Shown piece after piece: positions 16,191 to 29,622 of a stretch of DNA of 64,000 nucleotides. The notes below the pieces were generated by a model. It saw only the letters and a program-made list of their open reading frames with translations. It did not search any database and was not told the origin of the DNA. Both the position numbers and the translations under genes were made by a program. Origin of the DNA: Argentina anserina (lineage: Eukaryota > Streptophyta > Magnoliopsida > Rosales > Rosaceae); contig NC_065878.1 of assembly GCF_933775445.1 (NCBI RefSeq), positions 1,820,001 through 1,884,000 on the forward strand, read 5' to 3'. Each line of letters starts with the position of its first letter. Positions within the stretch are counted from its first letter, which is position 1.

Positions 16191-19100
16191 CCTATTTCAT
16201 TATTTAAATGTTCATTAGCACGTTTTTATTTCTAACGATATTTCACGTGCTCGCATAGGAAAAATCATTGCTCGTCGTACTAGGTGATGCCATTCATGCC
16301 GAGATGGACGATACTTTTGTCATCTACATACGATTTCGATCGTATCTTTAACAAGATTTTTATGTCATCGGACGAAGATCGAAAAAAAATTCATCAAGCA
16401 ACTTCTTGCATGACGATCGATTTGCAGAGCAATTTAATTATAAGCGGTCTATTTGGCAGACCAACAAGTATGTTTTTCTTAAAGTTTCTGCTTTTGAACA
16501 TATATATATATAAATTATTGGGCGCTATTACCCTTCTTCATGTATATTTTTCCGGCCTTTCTTATAACGCCGATGAGACCAAAAAGGGATATGATTCCCC
16601 TCCTGGTTGACGTTTTTCGTGTGGCAGTCCTAGGGGAGTCATGTTATTATTAAAAGGGAAGAAATCGATTTCGTGTGGTTGTTTGAGTACATCGTTGTTT
16701 TGGGTGCGATCATGAGAATTGCCGATATGCATCGATTATTTTGTGACCATATACATCACAACTCTTCTAATTCCGGTTACATACTTGAATAGTTTCGATC
16801 ATTCGAAACCTATACAACACTCATTTCTTATGGATGCTTCGACATTGCGAATGTTAGTTGATAATCAAAATCAACTACACACATGCTCTTGGCAATCAAA
16901 ATCATTAATACTATTTAATACTGTAGTAGGATTCAAGCCACTAATAATTAATGATTTCCCATTTAACTTATCCATATCAAAGCTTTGAACAACTACACAC
17001 ATAACGACCTGAGATTAATTTGCAATGCACTCAGTATCTCAAAATCAAACCAACAACTTGATAAGAATGAAATATATTAAACCCATAAGTTTTAGTTTAT
17101 GCAAGCGTAGATATAGAGGTTGGGCTTAATAAACTGAATTCATAAAGAAAATTAGTTTTGGAAGAATTTGATGATATCTCAGTATAGGTGATGTGTTAGA
17201 GGGTAAAATAGTTAAAATAAATTTATAAAAAATCAAATGAGGTATACAAAGTAATTAGGGAGGTGCAAATAGAACCCCTGTTAAAAGCCACAATTGTAGT
17301 GACATGTGAGATATTTTTTAAAATTGGCCACACCAGTAAAGGCCATAGAACAAATGTGCTTGTTGCCTTTTTTTTTTGTAGTGGCAATCTGGTTATTATA
17401 GTCCAGCCTTTTGCTCAGGTTGTCATGGTCCATCGTACATGTCTGCGTGTAGGTAGTCGGCGCTAGAGGTTTATCGTCATTAAGTGGCGCAGCTGTGCTA
17501 GGAGGCATGCATGAAGAAGGTGGGGAGGGAGGGGACTAGGGGCAACTCTAATGTACTCTAATGGCCTAATTAACCCTAAACCCGTGCAATCAGGGTTAGG
17601 ATTTGGGTCAGATGTCATGATCGTGAACCCTTTACTAGTCCAGCTCTAGATTGTACGTACTAAAGTTCAAACATGAAACTAATTAGTCCAGTGCCCATTG
17701 AGGTGCCTACTTTGCGGAGGAGGTAGCACGCTTCGGCTCAACTCTGCCTCTCGAGGAACTGTTGGCAGTTGCTGCTCTTATTGCTCTACGTGACGTTAAG
17801 TCGCTAGTGTTGATGGGCCGGAGTTGCTATTGAGGATCAAAAGAGATGTCGAGTTGTAGGACGTTGTATCAATGGAGAAGACCTCAAGTTTGACAATCCT
17901 TACATGATCATATTGTACCGTTTGAGATGGCCTTTCCTCCAGAGATGGTGTTCGTTAGCATATGTTGATGGGAAGATCCAGGTATCACCTAACAAGGAGA
18001 GGACCTGGTTCCAAGAATAAGAAGAAAGTTGACGAAGGAGAGTCCACTAGTAGCTCGGGTCCTAAGAAAATGCAGAAATGTAAGTTTGCCAATGTATGTG
18101 CTTGCTCTGGTTTTTGATTCAGGCCTTGGTACTGTCACTGATGAGGTTTCATTTGCGATTCGGTTGTGTTAAGGCCAGTTGAAAAAGTTAGACATGCAAT
18201 TCCTTTTTTCATTTTTCATTGGTTGAATTGAAGGTTGTTTGCATTGTGATAGTTTGATTCTAGTCGTACGTAGACTTGTTTGGTAAATTTATATTGCACA
18301 TTTCAGTTTGTTGATACATGTTTTTCCAAAAGCTCAAAGCCAAGGCTCAACATGCAAAGATCCACGTCAATAGTCCTACAATCACGCCAAGCTTAATATC
18401 AAGCCGACTGTAGCTTAAGCAAGACACACACGTATACCCAAGCTACGTTTTGGGGCTTACACGATGAGATGTGGTGTGGAATGTAACAGATCTTGTGAGA
18501 CCCATCGTTAAGACAAAGTTCATATATAATTTTGGGATTGGGAGCTAAAATTCATGTTATATGTAACTTAAGTCTTGGCATGGGCTAGTAGAGAAAAGAT
18601 GATTAAACCCCAACCAAGCCCAAAAGTCTATTAGAGCTATCAGAGGCCCAATGTCCTTTAAATAATCATGCAACCCAAAACCCATTCATTCACCTCCTTC
18701 CCCAAAACGGCTATTGTGTTTCCCTCGGCAGCATCAGGGAATCAAGGAAAAGCAGCCAAGACCATATCACCCAAGATCTCTTCGATTCTCCATCCCTTGT
18801 AACCCCCTTTGAGCACGTTTAAGGAATCTGATTCATTTATACACACAACAATACAGATTCTGGAGACGTCGACCTAGAGTCTTGTCACCACCACCCCTAT
18901 TTTTCATAGCTTTTCACAGGTGTAAGTTCATGGATTCAAAGTATCTTCCTCCTTAAATGAAGAGATTCTTTCAAACCCAACGATTCTTAAAAGACCCTCT
19001 TCTCCTCCCAACTCCACTATATAAAGAGAGATAACTGTTGTTATGGAGACATTGACAACTACCCAAAAACTTCAACAAGGAGATCAAGCTTCATCTCTTC

Positions 19101-19900
19101 GAATCCAGCCATCACTAAAACCACCTTAATCACTACCCAACATTATGCAATCCTCTCTCTACTAAACTCTCAGGCATCCAGATCCCTCACCACACCCTTT
19201 GTAAGTTTCATTCTTGTGAAATTGATACAAAGTTGATGCCGTTACCATCAAGCCAATCACAACAAAGTCGTTTTTGGATCATTTTCTTGATTGATTTTGA
19301 GCTTAGTCGCACTGCGTAAAAACACCCTCTTACACAGTTTTTCTTGGTAGCCCGTGAGGGTATTTCATGTTCGTGTCGGTTTCATAGCCTGTGAGGGTAT
19401 ATTTTGTGTTCATGTTTTGGTGATTAATGACATGTTATCGTTCGTTGGTAAATAAATAAAAAAGCCTTATTGGCTACATTCATTTGTATTAATTTGTTTT
19501 TACAAATTTTTTATCAAATGGAATAATTTCCCTTAAAAAGATGGACTTAACTCAAAACAAGTATCATAGTTACAATTTCATACACTAAAGAGTATTGTGT
19601 TCCTACTAGCTCGGTCCAATGTATGATTCTAAATTAATTAATTTTTTAGTAGAAAGTTATTATAAGTAACACATGTACTCAAATGAAAAAGCAAGTGTCT
19701 AAATTAATTTATTTTAATATCTTGAAATAATTATGCGCGGTAAATCTCATGTCACTTAGGCCAATACTGAGCTTATTCGGTTGTTGGTAAATTTAAGTTC
19801 ACTTCCAACTGAAGTTTCATTCTCTTGAGCATTCCAAAGAAACAAGTTTCCTTTCGGATACAAAACCGAGGCCTCATGGTAAGTTTGAGGAGAAAATCAG
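16191..19900. other. Mostly non-coding intergenic region with repeat debris
   Basis: No complete gene is seen in 3.7 kb. A plus-strand frame at about 17,705-17,830 reads like protein (GAYFAEEVARFGSTLPLEEL and onward) and may be a gene or transposon fragment, but I do not recognise it. A TTTTTTTTTGTAGTG run at about 17,370 resembles one terminus of a CACTA element, but no matching start was found. The stretch at 18,600-19,400 has the look of LTR leader sequence (short direct phrases such as 'GTGAGGGTAT' repeated at 19,352 and 19,391). Confidence 0.4.
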
Positions 19901-20192
19901 ACTATTTGATCTCTTGCCAACGGTACGTTTGAGGAGATTCACGAAAGCATCGTATAAAACTATAAAAGAGTACCGAGACGGCCACAACCATCAAAACTCG
20001 TTTCAGCTCCATAGCTTCCCGGCGGAGATGGCTCTGCAGAACCAAAGGCTGGCTTTAGAGCAAGGTCAGGTTCATGTTGATCACCGGAGAACAGTGGCGG
20101 ATCTAGTATTGAAAAGCCATTAGGGCTAATTTTATATGAAGCGTAATATTACTGTTATTTGTGCGAAGCGCAAAAAAAAAATTCTCATTATA

Positions 20193-21765
20193 TGATAGAG
20201 CGTTAATTAAAACGTCTATAATAAACCCTGTAAAACATCATCGTTAGTATAGAATAAGCAGAGATCGTTCTTTCCGGGGAATTGAAGGGAACTCTAAACT
20301 TTTAGTGTTAACAAATAATGGGGGGTTTGAGATTGATTATTAACTACTAAAATAAAACCTAAATTACTATTTACATGATCGACTTCTCTTTAACAAACTT
20401 AAACCAAATTTACCATTACACCACATAATTACAAGTTCGAACCTATCATGCATTCTAATTCGACCAATTACATACCTTTTAGACACCAATATAATTAGAG
20501 CCATAAGGGATCATCTAATCGTGCAAGATTTCAATTAACATTTAGATTGACTTAGGGCCTAATCTAAATTTGCATGCAATCGAATTCAATAACATTTAGA
20601 GTAGAAATCAAACAAGATTACATTTAAGCACTAAATCTTTGTTGGAGACATGTTTCATGTGTGGCGTCACCCACCATGGTTTCACATGCATATTTCCAGA
20701 ATTTTTTACCACTTTTAATCAACACAAACCGAACCTACTTAGGGCATGATTCGATAAGTGTCAATATGGTTGATGAAACTAGCACTCAAACACAATCTTA
20801 GGGACTGCATCCAAGCACTAAATTCATATGCACATATCTGAAAATTATCTAAAAGTATGAGAAAGATGATTAGAACACAACAATAGAAATACAAACTTCA
20901 ATAATTATAAGAACATAAATTCGGTATAGTCTAAAAAAATATCAAATACAATCTGAAAATTTTAAAACAAATACAAAACCAATATTTCCACATAAATAAC
21001 AACTTACAATCTTCATAGACAAAGAATTATAGATTAACACAAATAGACGAAGCCATGGAGATGAGTTGCGAGAATCACACGTTTTAGGAACCTTGGAGGT
21101 GTGTCTTCAATAGTGAAACTCGGTGGAGATGATGATAGTTTTGGGGTGGACGGCTTGGCTAATTTGTGAGGGAAATTAATGGTGGTGTTTTGGTAGAGTT
21201 TTGGCTCTTGAATGCTAATGAGAAGTGTTTTCTTTGAGAGATGAAACCATGTATATATAGAGGAAAGAATGAGGGTTTGAAATTGCTTCTTTCTTCTTAT
21301 AATAATGTCATGCTTTAATCCCTTAAATCATGCCATGTTTTATTCCCTAAAACATGACATGCTTTAATTCCCTAAAACATGACATGCTTTAATTCCCTAA
21401 AACATGTCATGCTTTAATTCCCTAAAACATGCCATGTTTTATTCCCTTTAATGATCATCTTCTATTTAATTATTCCATGATTTGGCTCCATCTTTTTTTA
21501 ATTATCTCTTTAATCTAATATGAAAATAAGAAAATAAAATCATAAGTAAGAGATAATTAGTTTCAAAACCTAACATGGATTCCTAGTCAAACTAGGACTC
21601 TAAACCAATTATGCATTTTTAATTCATGTAAGCACAAAAATGCATCCAATACCGCCAAATACTCTTACTACGACTCAATGACTCAATAGTACAACAATAA
21701 GGGCTAAGCAAAGTACAAGTTGAGGTAAAAACATGTTAAGAATGTCGCACAAAATGCTCATATCA
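20193..21765 (-). repeat. 3' LTR of the LARD-like element
   Basis: Starts TGATAGAGCG and ends GCTCATATCA on the plus strand, 1,573 bp. It contains about five tandem copies of a 25-bp unit (ACATGACATGCTTTAATTCC type) at 21,309-21,447, immediately beside a TATATATAGAGG promoter-like motif at about 21,252. Confidence 0.88.
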
Positions 21766-21800
21766 ACTACCCCACACTTGGCTTTTGCTAGTCCTTTAGT

Positions 21801-21850
21801 AAAACAAAACAAAACAAAACAAAACAAAACAAGACAAAACAAAACAAGAC
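21801..21850. repeat. (AAAAC)n microsatellite inside the LARD-like element
   Basis: About ten AAAAC units, two of them AAGAC variants, just inside the left LTR next to the purine tract. Confidence 0.9.
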
Positions 21851-23867
21851 ACTATTGCCCCTAAATGATTGCCTCAGAATCTCAAAACACATATCTTTTA
21901 AGTTTAAGCATTTGAATGTAAGCTCATAAATTCTAAGTTTCATAAACATGCTTCATAGTATGAATTAGTCAGATACGAGATAATAAGCATTTAACATGTT
22001 TAGTCAATTCAATCATCCTCACAAGACATACTCTCTTCTTTTTACTCAGATTGATGGTTATTATTCACATACAAGTATATGCAAAATAAATGATATTAAG
22101 GCATCAAATAACTTGCATATTTCAACAAATGAAAGCACTTTGTGAATAACAGAGGAAAACCTCATTTAATAACTAAGTGCACAAATGGACTAAAACCATA
22201 TGCTCAACTCTTGTGATCATCTCCACAAACCAAGATTTGCTCATTTTAAGAAATGTTTAGGCTTAGCTAAATGCATGAAATATCAAGGAATCACAAAGGT
22301 AATCCTATAGACTTAGCAGAGTAAACATCATTCTTATAACACCACACACCATCAGGGGCCGAATATAACAAGTTGGGCACAATCATCATTCTAACCACCA
22401 AGTGAACATGGACAAAGGTCAAGTAAAAATTTGTAGACCTTCAATTACAACTCAACTACAAATCACAAATGGAAGACATCATAACATTTTTTTCTTTTCT
22501 TGCCGAGTTCATCATTTTTTTTTCTTGTTTTTTTTTTCTCGGCAATGCTTGCTTAAAAGCTTGTTGATTCTTTTTTTTTCAAATGTCTTCCTCCCCACAC
22601 TTATTTCATGCATATCACAACATCATCTCAACAAGAATTCTACCAAGTCTATAGGACAAGGTAGAGGTAACTATATTAAGCATGGAGATAACATAGGTGA
22701 TGAAGAAAATGCTCAATGTAGGCTCAAATGAGGTTCAACTAAGGGGTCTCAAACAAGGCACATATATGGATATATGGCTGTTTGGCTAAAGTGGTGGTAT
22801 TCCTAAAAATGATCCATAAATCCTTTTCAAAATCAGAACATTTTATGACTTAAAAGTTTCAACAATCACAAAAGTGAGTTCTAGTAAATTCTAGAGTCCA
22901 TTAAAAGCTATGGCACATAGTTATTGAATATGCAAAGAATAGTGAGGTTCATGAACAACCACGAAATTTCATATTACATCTCATGAAGAAAGTACATATA
23001 GGCTAAAAAAACTCACAGGTTGTTATGGACTTTAAACTGACCAAAACATGTATGCCATAATCAATTAATTCAAATCTCACATGTTCATACAAAATTCACA
23101 TCATCAATGAAACTTATAATTTAATTCATATGAAATGCAAAACCATCATCTATGCATTTAGAGACATAATTATCCTAGATTTTAGGGGCATCCTAAGACT
23201 CAATAAATCAATAATAATTTTTTTTCATTCATTTTTCGGATTTTTTTTATATCATGACACAAAGAATTAATGATCTTGCAACCCTACCCTACACTATTGT
23301 CCTCAATGTAAGCTCAATAGTAAGAATGTAATTCACAAGCATAGAATAAGATCACATATCAACACATATACAAGTCAAGCATAAGAGTGAAGGGATTAAA
23401 AAATTCAAACTCCCGTAGACGACTCCTCCACAGATACTGTTGAAATGGGTTGCCTCCCATGTAGCGTCTCTCAGCCTAGACTCTCTCATGTTCATTCTTA
23501 TTTAGGCGCATCTCTCACAATTGTCTCCTCATGTGTGCGTACTTTACTGTTACATATTACTGTTCACATATTTTTATTTTTATTTTTCGATTCATTTTTT
23601 GATTTACTATTTACGGTACACAAAATTTATTTTTACACAGATAAAGTTTTTTTTTTTACAATTTACAAGTATTTTTACATTTTTACACTTTACAAAAAAA
23701 AAGTAGAAAAAAATTTACAGAGATTTACTTTTTTTTAGATGTAAAAAAAAACTTATAATTGTTCTTACTGAATGTTACTGTTAACCGTACTATTCATAGG
23801 AATTTATTTTTACAAATATACAATATAATACAAAATTAACACTTTAAATAATTGAGATTTTCTCAAT

Positions 23868-23885
23868 TTCCCGGGAACGGCGCCA
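23868..23885 (-). other. Primer binding site, tRNA-Asp type
   Basis: On the minus strand it reads TGGCGCCGTTCCCGGGAA, two mismatches from the exact tRNA-Asp complement TGGCGCCGTTGCCGGGGA found in the related element at 58,313. It lies 3 nt from the LTR. Confidence 0.85.
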
Positions 23886-23888
23886 AAA

Positions 23889-25465
23889 TGATAGAGCGTT
23901 AATTAAAACGTCTATAATAAACCCTGTAAAACATCATCGTTAGTATAGAATAAGTAGGGATCGTTCTTTCCGGGAATTGAAGGGAACTCTAAATTTTTAG
24001 TGTTAACAAATAATGGGGGGTTTGAGATTGATTATTAACTACTAAAATAAAACCTAAATTACTATTTACATGATTGACTTCTCTTTAACAAACTTAAGCC
24101 AAATTTACCATTACACCACATAATTACAAGTTCGAACCTATCATGTATTCTAATTCGACCAATTACATACTTTTTAGACACCAATATAATTAGAGCCTTA
24201 GGGGATCATCTAATCGTGCAAGATTTCAATTAACATTTAGATTGACTTAGGACCTAATCTAAATGTGCATGCAATCGAATTTAATAACACTTAGAGTAGA
24301 CATCAAACAAGATTACATTTAAGCACTAAATCTTTGTTGGAGACATGTTTCATGTGTGGCGTCACCCACCATGGTTTCACATGCATATTTCCAGAATTTT
24401 TTACCACTTTTAATCAACACAAACCGAACCTACTTAGGGCATGATTCGATAAGTGTCAATATGGTTGATGAAACTAGCACTCAAACACAATCTTAGGGAC
24501 TGCATCCAAGCACTAAATTCATATGCACATATCTGAAAATTATCTAAAAGTATGAGAAAAATGATTAGAACACAACAAAAGAAATACAAACTTCAATAAT
24601 TATAAGAACATAAATTCGGTATAGTCTAAAAAAAATATCAAATACAATCTGAAAATTCTAAAAACAAATACAAAACCAATATTTCCACATAAATAACAAC
24701 TTACAATCTTCATAGACAAAGAATTGTAGATTAACACAAATAGACGAAACCATAGAGATGAGTTGTGAGAATCACACGTTTTAGGAACCTTGGAGGTGTG
24801 TCTTCAATAGTGAAACTCGGTGGAGATGATGATAGTTTTGGGATGGACGGCTTGGCTAATTTGTGAGGAAAATTTATGGTGGTGTTTTGGTAGAGTTTTG
24901 GCTCTTGAATGCTAATGAGAAGTGTTTTTTTAGAGATGAAGCCATGTATATATAGAGGAAAGAATGAGGGTTTGAAATTGCTTCTTTCTTCCTATAATAA
25001 TGTCATGCTTTAATCCCTTAAATCATGCTATGTTTTATTTCCTAAAACATGACATGTTTTAATTCTCTAAAACATGCCATGCTTTAATTTCTTAAAACAT
25101 GACATGCTTTAATTCCCTAAAACATGCCATGCTTTAATTCCCTAAAACATGTCATGTTTTATTACCTTTAATGATCATCTTCTATTTAATTGTTGCATGA
25201 CTTGGCTCCATCTTTTTTTTAATTATCTCTTCAATCCAATCTGAAAATAAGAAAATAAAATCATAAGTAATTGATAATTAGTTTCAAAACCTAACAAGGA
25301 TTCTTAGTCAAAATAGGACTCTAAACCAATTATGCGTTTTTAACTCATGTAAGCACAAAAATGCATATAATACCGCCAAATACTCTTACTACGACTCAAT
25401 GAATCAATAGTACAACAATAAGGGCTAAGCAAAGTACAAATTGAGGTAAAAACATGTTAAGAATG
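23889..25465 (-). repeat. 5' LTR of the LARD-like element, end-truncated
   Basis: Nearly the same sequence as 20,193-21,765, but it stops at GTTAAGAATG and lacks the last 20-odd bases (GTCGCAC to CATATCA) of the other copy. The outer end and its target duplication have therefore been deleted. The 25-bp tandem units recur at 25,003-25,167 with different point changes. Confidence 0.85.
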
Positions 25466-28400
25466 AAGATGTTTCAAATTAATATCTACACACTTCTGTT
25501 TTATCTTTCATTATGTATCTATCTCGTCTGATGTTAATTAATAAATTTTACTACTTTAATTCTAATTTCCAAATAGGCAAATAAAATACTCAATAAGGCG
25601 ACGGGCAATGACGAGTGGTGAGTGGTGACATGTAGGCTTGAACGAGAACTCGAGAAGATGATTAGAAGAAGAGGCTAGCAAATCAGCAGAAGTAGACAAG
25701 AAGGTCTTCAGAGATTGAAAGAAGAAGACGCAAACGTGTGAGAGACAGAGAGAGACCCGTGCTGATGTTTTAATTTTTTTTAATAGAGGGTTGGGTTTTT
25801 TTTTCGGGCTTCATTTTCACCTGGGCTGGATCCGCCCCTGCTGGAGAGCTCACTCTGTTGGGTACTGCCTTTTGTCTTTAAACTCATCATTTGTTTCCTT
25901 ACTTTTGTTGAATTGTTGCGGTTCATTTCATGTCTTTTAGTTCTGTCTTTGAGTCCCGCAGTTTTTTTTTTCTTTCTTGTTCTGAATGTAAGGGGTAGAC
26001 AACGTAAATGGGAAACGGGAAGTTTAATGTGACTCAAGAACAAAAATTGATCGGGTGAATCAAAGGTGTGAAGTTCCTAGCTTAAATTATACGAAGAATC
26101 AAGGGGATAGTGTAGAAATGACCAGAAGCTCGGAGTCATTGATCGAGAGTTGTCTCAGCTACTGAAGTGGTAAAGTGAATGGTGTGCAGGTGGTGCCTTG
26201 CGCCAAAGGTATGGGAAATAGGAAGATTGGCTTATTTAGTGAAAGCATAAGGGTTGGTTGAGAGGGCAGGTGTTAAGATCAGATGATGAATCTCACAGTG
26301 AAGATGAGTAATTCATCCAAAGAGTGATCCGTTTGGTACCGAAATATATAGATGACTAATTTTTTCAGCTAGACACAATGAAAAGAACTACCAAAAGACC
26401 TACAAAAGAATTACTATGTGCTAAATCAGAAATTAGCACTTCCTTTTTGTTGGTTTGAATCATTCACATTCACTGCTGCCAAAATGCTTATGTTTAGAGC
26501 ATTAATGGATTCAAGGGAGGGGTATGTTAGCATGGGAATATACATAAGGTTATGTTTATCCATATTGTAAGGCTTTATAATCCTCTAGACATTTCATGCA
26601 TAATATTTCAAATTTATTGACACTTTTAGAGTAGGAATTATGTCAATATTGCAAATATTTAATATAAAACATCTCTGAGCCTGAGGTCATCAAACAAGTT
26701 CTCAAGCCACATTTGTGTTGTACTAGGCTGTCTACTTCTAAGCAGGCACATATTTGGATAGAATTTTCTAACCTTGGTTTCTATTAGGGTTGATCAGTGC
26801 CGAAAAAAGATGGGTTTGCTTCTTACTGGCATTGGTGATAAGGTAATTTTCGCTGGCCACAGCTTTCCAAACTAGCCTATAATAAAACTATATCTGCAAG
26901 GTCTATACTTTTATCATCTAAAATCAAAAGCATCCGACTCCTGATCAGCAGAAGGATTAAGAACTATTGTGCTTATATCATATGTTCCTACATCAAAATT
27001 TCTTCATACATTTGTGCTCTGGAAATACTTAAAGTGTATATTATGTTCCTGGATGTTCTTGAGGTAAGAAATAGATGTTGCATATTATAAATGGATATGC
27101 ATAAGAATTATCGAATTGCTACAATAGTATTCAAGTCGGAGGTATTGGTATGTGAGTACGTGTGGTTTGTTTGTGGAAGTACGCCTTTTCTGACTGGTGT
27201 GTCTAGTTTCAGGGTGTCCAAATTGAATAATCTATCAGCAGACCTTTTTTTTCTGGATCAACTCTTTCTTCTCGTCATAGTTTTTTTTGTTACCAAACAC
27301 CAGTACTTATTGGATGCTTTTAGGTTTGTGGTTATCCACTAATGAGATTTCTCTATGACTTTTGGCATTACTAATGCTAGATTATGCGCCTTTGGTCATT
27401 GGAAAGCTATAAATGTGGGAGAATATCTCATTCCAGACAAGGTCCCTTTAGTTGACTTTTGATTTTGATGAGAGCAAGGTGACTTAAAATGCTATATTTT
27501 AGATATAATTAACGCGAGGCTTGTTTAATTCCTATGAACCATGTATAGATTGACAGATCTATGTGAGCCATACGCTAAATTGTTTGACTCTCAGTGTCCA
27601 GATTTCGAAACAAGGTCACTGAGATATTGTTTGCCAAACCACATCTTTTTGTTATGGTGTGGCGTCTGTTGTGTGCTTTTTCATTTTACAGATAAATGTA
27701 TGACTATCAGTTTTAAGTGAGTGATCATGTATGGGCTACTAAAAAATTGCTCTCAAAATTAATCCATACTTCTAGCTTCCTTAGCATGTATGGGATTCTA
27801 TCTGTTTTGCTATCATACTTCAAACATTCTTCGAGCTTCCTTGTACATGTAATAAGCATGTATCATGTTCACCTTCCATTTCTCTCTTGTTTCTTTCAAT
27901 GATATAGGTTATGATTATTGTAAAATTACTTGACCTTTCGTCTTTACTTTGTTAATACACGGTTGTTTTTTATTACAGGAATTTATCTTATTTCTGTATG
28001 CACCACTTAATTTTTTTTATAGATTGTTGGTTTGGTCGGCAGTCGTATTTGCATATGGAGGTGGAATGGGATAAGTATGTTTCCCTCACGTGAGGGCACC
28101 TTTCCAAAGGGCTTATGCATGCGGTATGTTGATAAACTATTAAGTATATAAGAATAGTTATATGTTGCTTCATGAGAAATATAATATGCGTTACGAGGAT
28201 GAATATCATAAATCTTGAATTTTGAGTATTTTGCTTCGTTTAACGTGTAAATACACCAGCTTCTCTGAATATTTTCTGGTTCTTTAATTTTGAATGGCGT
28301 ACGATTCTTACAGGTTAATTGTATTGATTTGAAATTTAAAATATATGCAAGATGCAATTTTATTTGGATTCTAATTATATCTGTTTGGCTATTTGTTTGA

Positions 28401-29622
28401 TATATATTTGGCGGTTTGATTTGGGTGTGTACTAATTATTTTCTGTACAAAGTTACTGCGATCCTGATGCTGTGGTTGGATGTGTGGACGGGACCGCTCG
28501 TATATTTGACATGTACAGTCAACGATGTTCCCAAATCATAGTATGTAATCTAAGACTTTTTTCTTTTCTTGTTACAGTCAAGAGTACTGGACGCGACTTG
28601 TGATATGACTTTCACAGATATTTCTTGTATGTGACCTAGGAGACTAATTTTTTACTTATAAACATGAACTTTAATCCTGAAAGACGTAAAATTTCTGATC
28701 AGCGGGATTCAAATAAACGTTAGAAAACTTTTGTTTGGCACTACTAAAATTTAATGTGTCATGTGCTAAGTTCTTATTGTTGCGGTAATGTGCATTTTAT
28801 ACTGCTTACAGGTTTTCGTTCTTTGCAGGATGCATGCTGGTCCAGTAACATGCTTATGTTTGAGTGACGATCAATTGATACTTAGTGGTTCTTCTCTGGG
28901 CAGTGTCATGATATCCGAAGTTTTATCTGATCAGGGGGATGCAGAATTTAAATCAACACATTCCACAGGTTACATTGTATGCCTGCTCTATGAGGCCTCT
29001 AATTATTGTCGTCTTATATAAGTCATCAGAAGCATTTGCTTCTTCAGTCCTTTCTTATATGGCCTCAACATCCTTGGATAATTTGTTTTCTGTTTTTAGA
29101 TGAGATTCTGTTGATTTATTTGCTTCTCCTCAGGCAGTTAAACTTTTTTCAGAAGACAACTCTTTAGGCTCCGCACTGTAGCTTTTCTTTAGCTCTTTTA
29201 TCTTTAGAGGTAGGCAGTAACTGTCATGACATAGTGATGCAAGACAACGAGTGATGTAGAGAAAAAAAAAGATGAGATTAGAAGAGAAAGAAATAGCGAA
29301 GAGTGTTAAAGAAAATGCAAAAATATTGAAACATTTTGAATCTTCTTTTCTCTTCACAGTCGATTAGGGTCTATTGGGGGTAAATTAATGAAAAAAAAAA
29401 TTCATGACTTCTAATTAGGTTCTTGAGATCTTGAAACACAAGCCAAAAGATAAGTGTTGGCTGACTCTTTCTGTGTTAGTTGTCTCCTCTTCCGTGCTTG
29501 AGTTTACTCTTTCTACAGTAGCAGATGATATTTGTTAATTTCGTGGTTGGTTTTCGTTTTAGTAATTTATTATATAATTTAGGACAAGGAGAATTTTATG
29601 GGAGACGCGAGTGACTCTAAAT

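Larger units (their letters stand above)
20193..25465 (-). mobile_element. Non-coding LTR retrotransposon (LARD-like, tRNA-Asp primed), minus strand
   Basis: Two direct LTRs (20,193-21,765 and 23,889-25,465) flank a 2.1-kb internal region with no long reading frame. The minus-strand orientation follows from the primer site beside the right LTR and the purine tract beside the left one (minus strand AGTGTGGGGTAGT at 21,766-21,779). Internal stretches (for example about 22,640-22,910) match the TR-GAG element at 52,482 (about 54,940-55,190), so this looks like a relative that lost gag. The LTRs differ at many scattered sites, so it is older than the copia element at 29,623. Confidence 0.85.
20092..25840. 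mobile_element. hAT-like element inserted in a WD40 exon
   Basis: The left end is CAGTGGCGGATCTAG. The right end, reverse-complemented, is CAGGGGCGGATCCAG, the common plant hAT-type terminus. The flanking 8-mers CCGGAGAA (20,084-20,091) and CTGGAGAG (25,841-25,848) match at 6 of 8 positions and both differ by one transition from CCGGAGAG. That ancestral 8-mer also restores the WD40 exon frame, which supports the call. Only about 100 bp on the left and 375 bp on the right are hAT sequence; the rest is the nested LTR element. No transposase is present. Confidence 0.75.

Noticed and set aside
17365..17385. TTTTTTTTTGTAGTG resembling a CACTA transposon end
   Set aside because: No matching CACTAC start or 3-bp target duplication was found in the window.
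23445..23738. 97-codon plus frame inside the LARD-like element
   Set aside because: Its Phe/Lys-rich composition comes from poly-T/poly-A runs; no domain.
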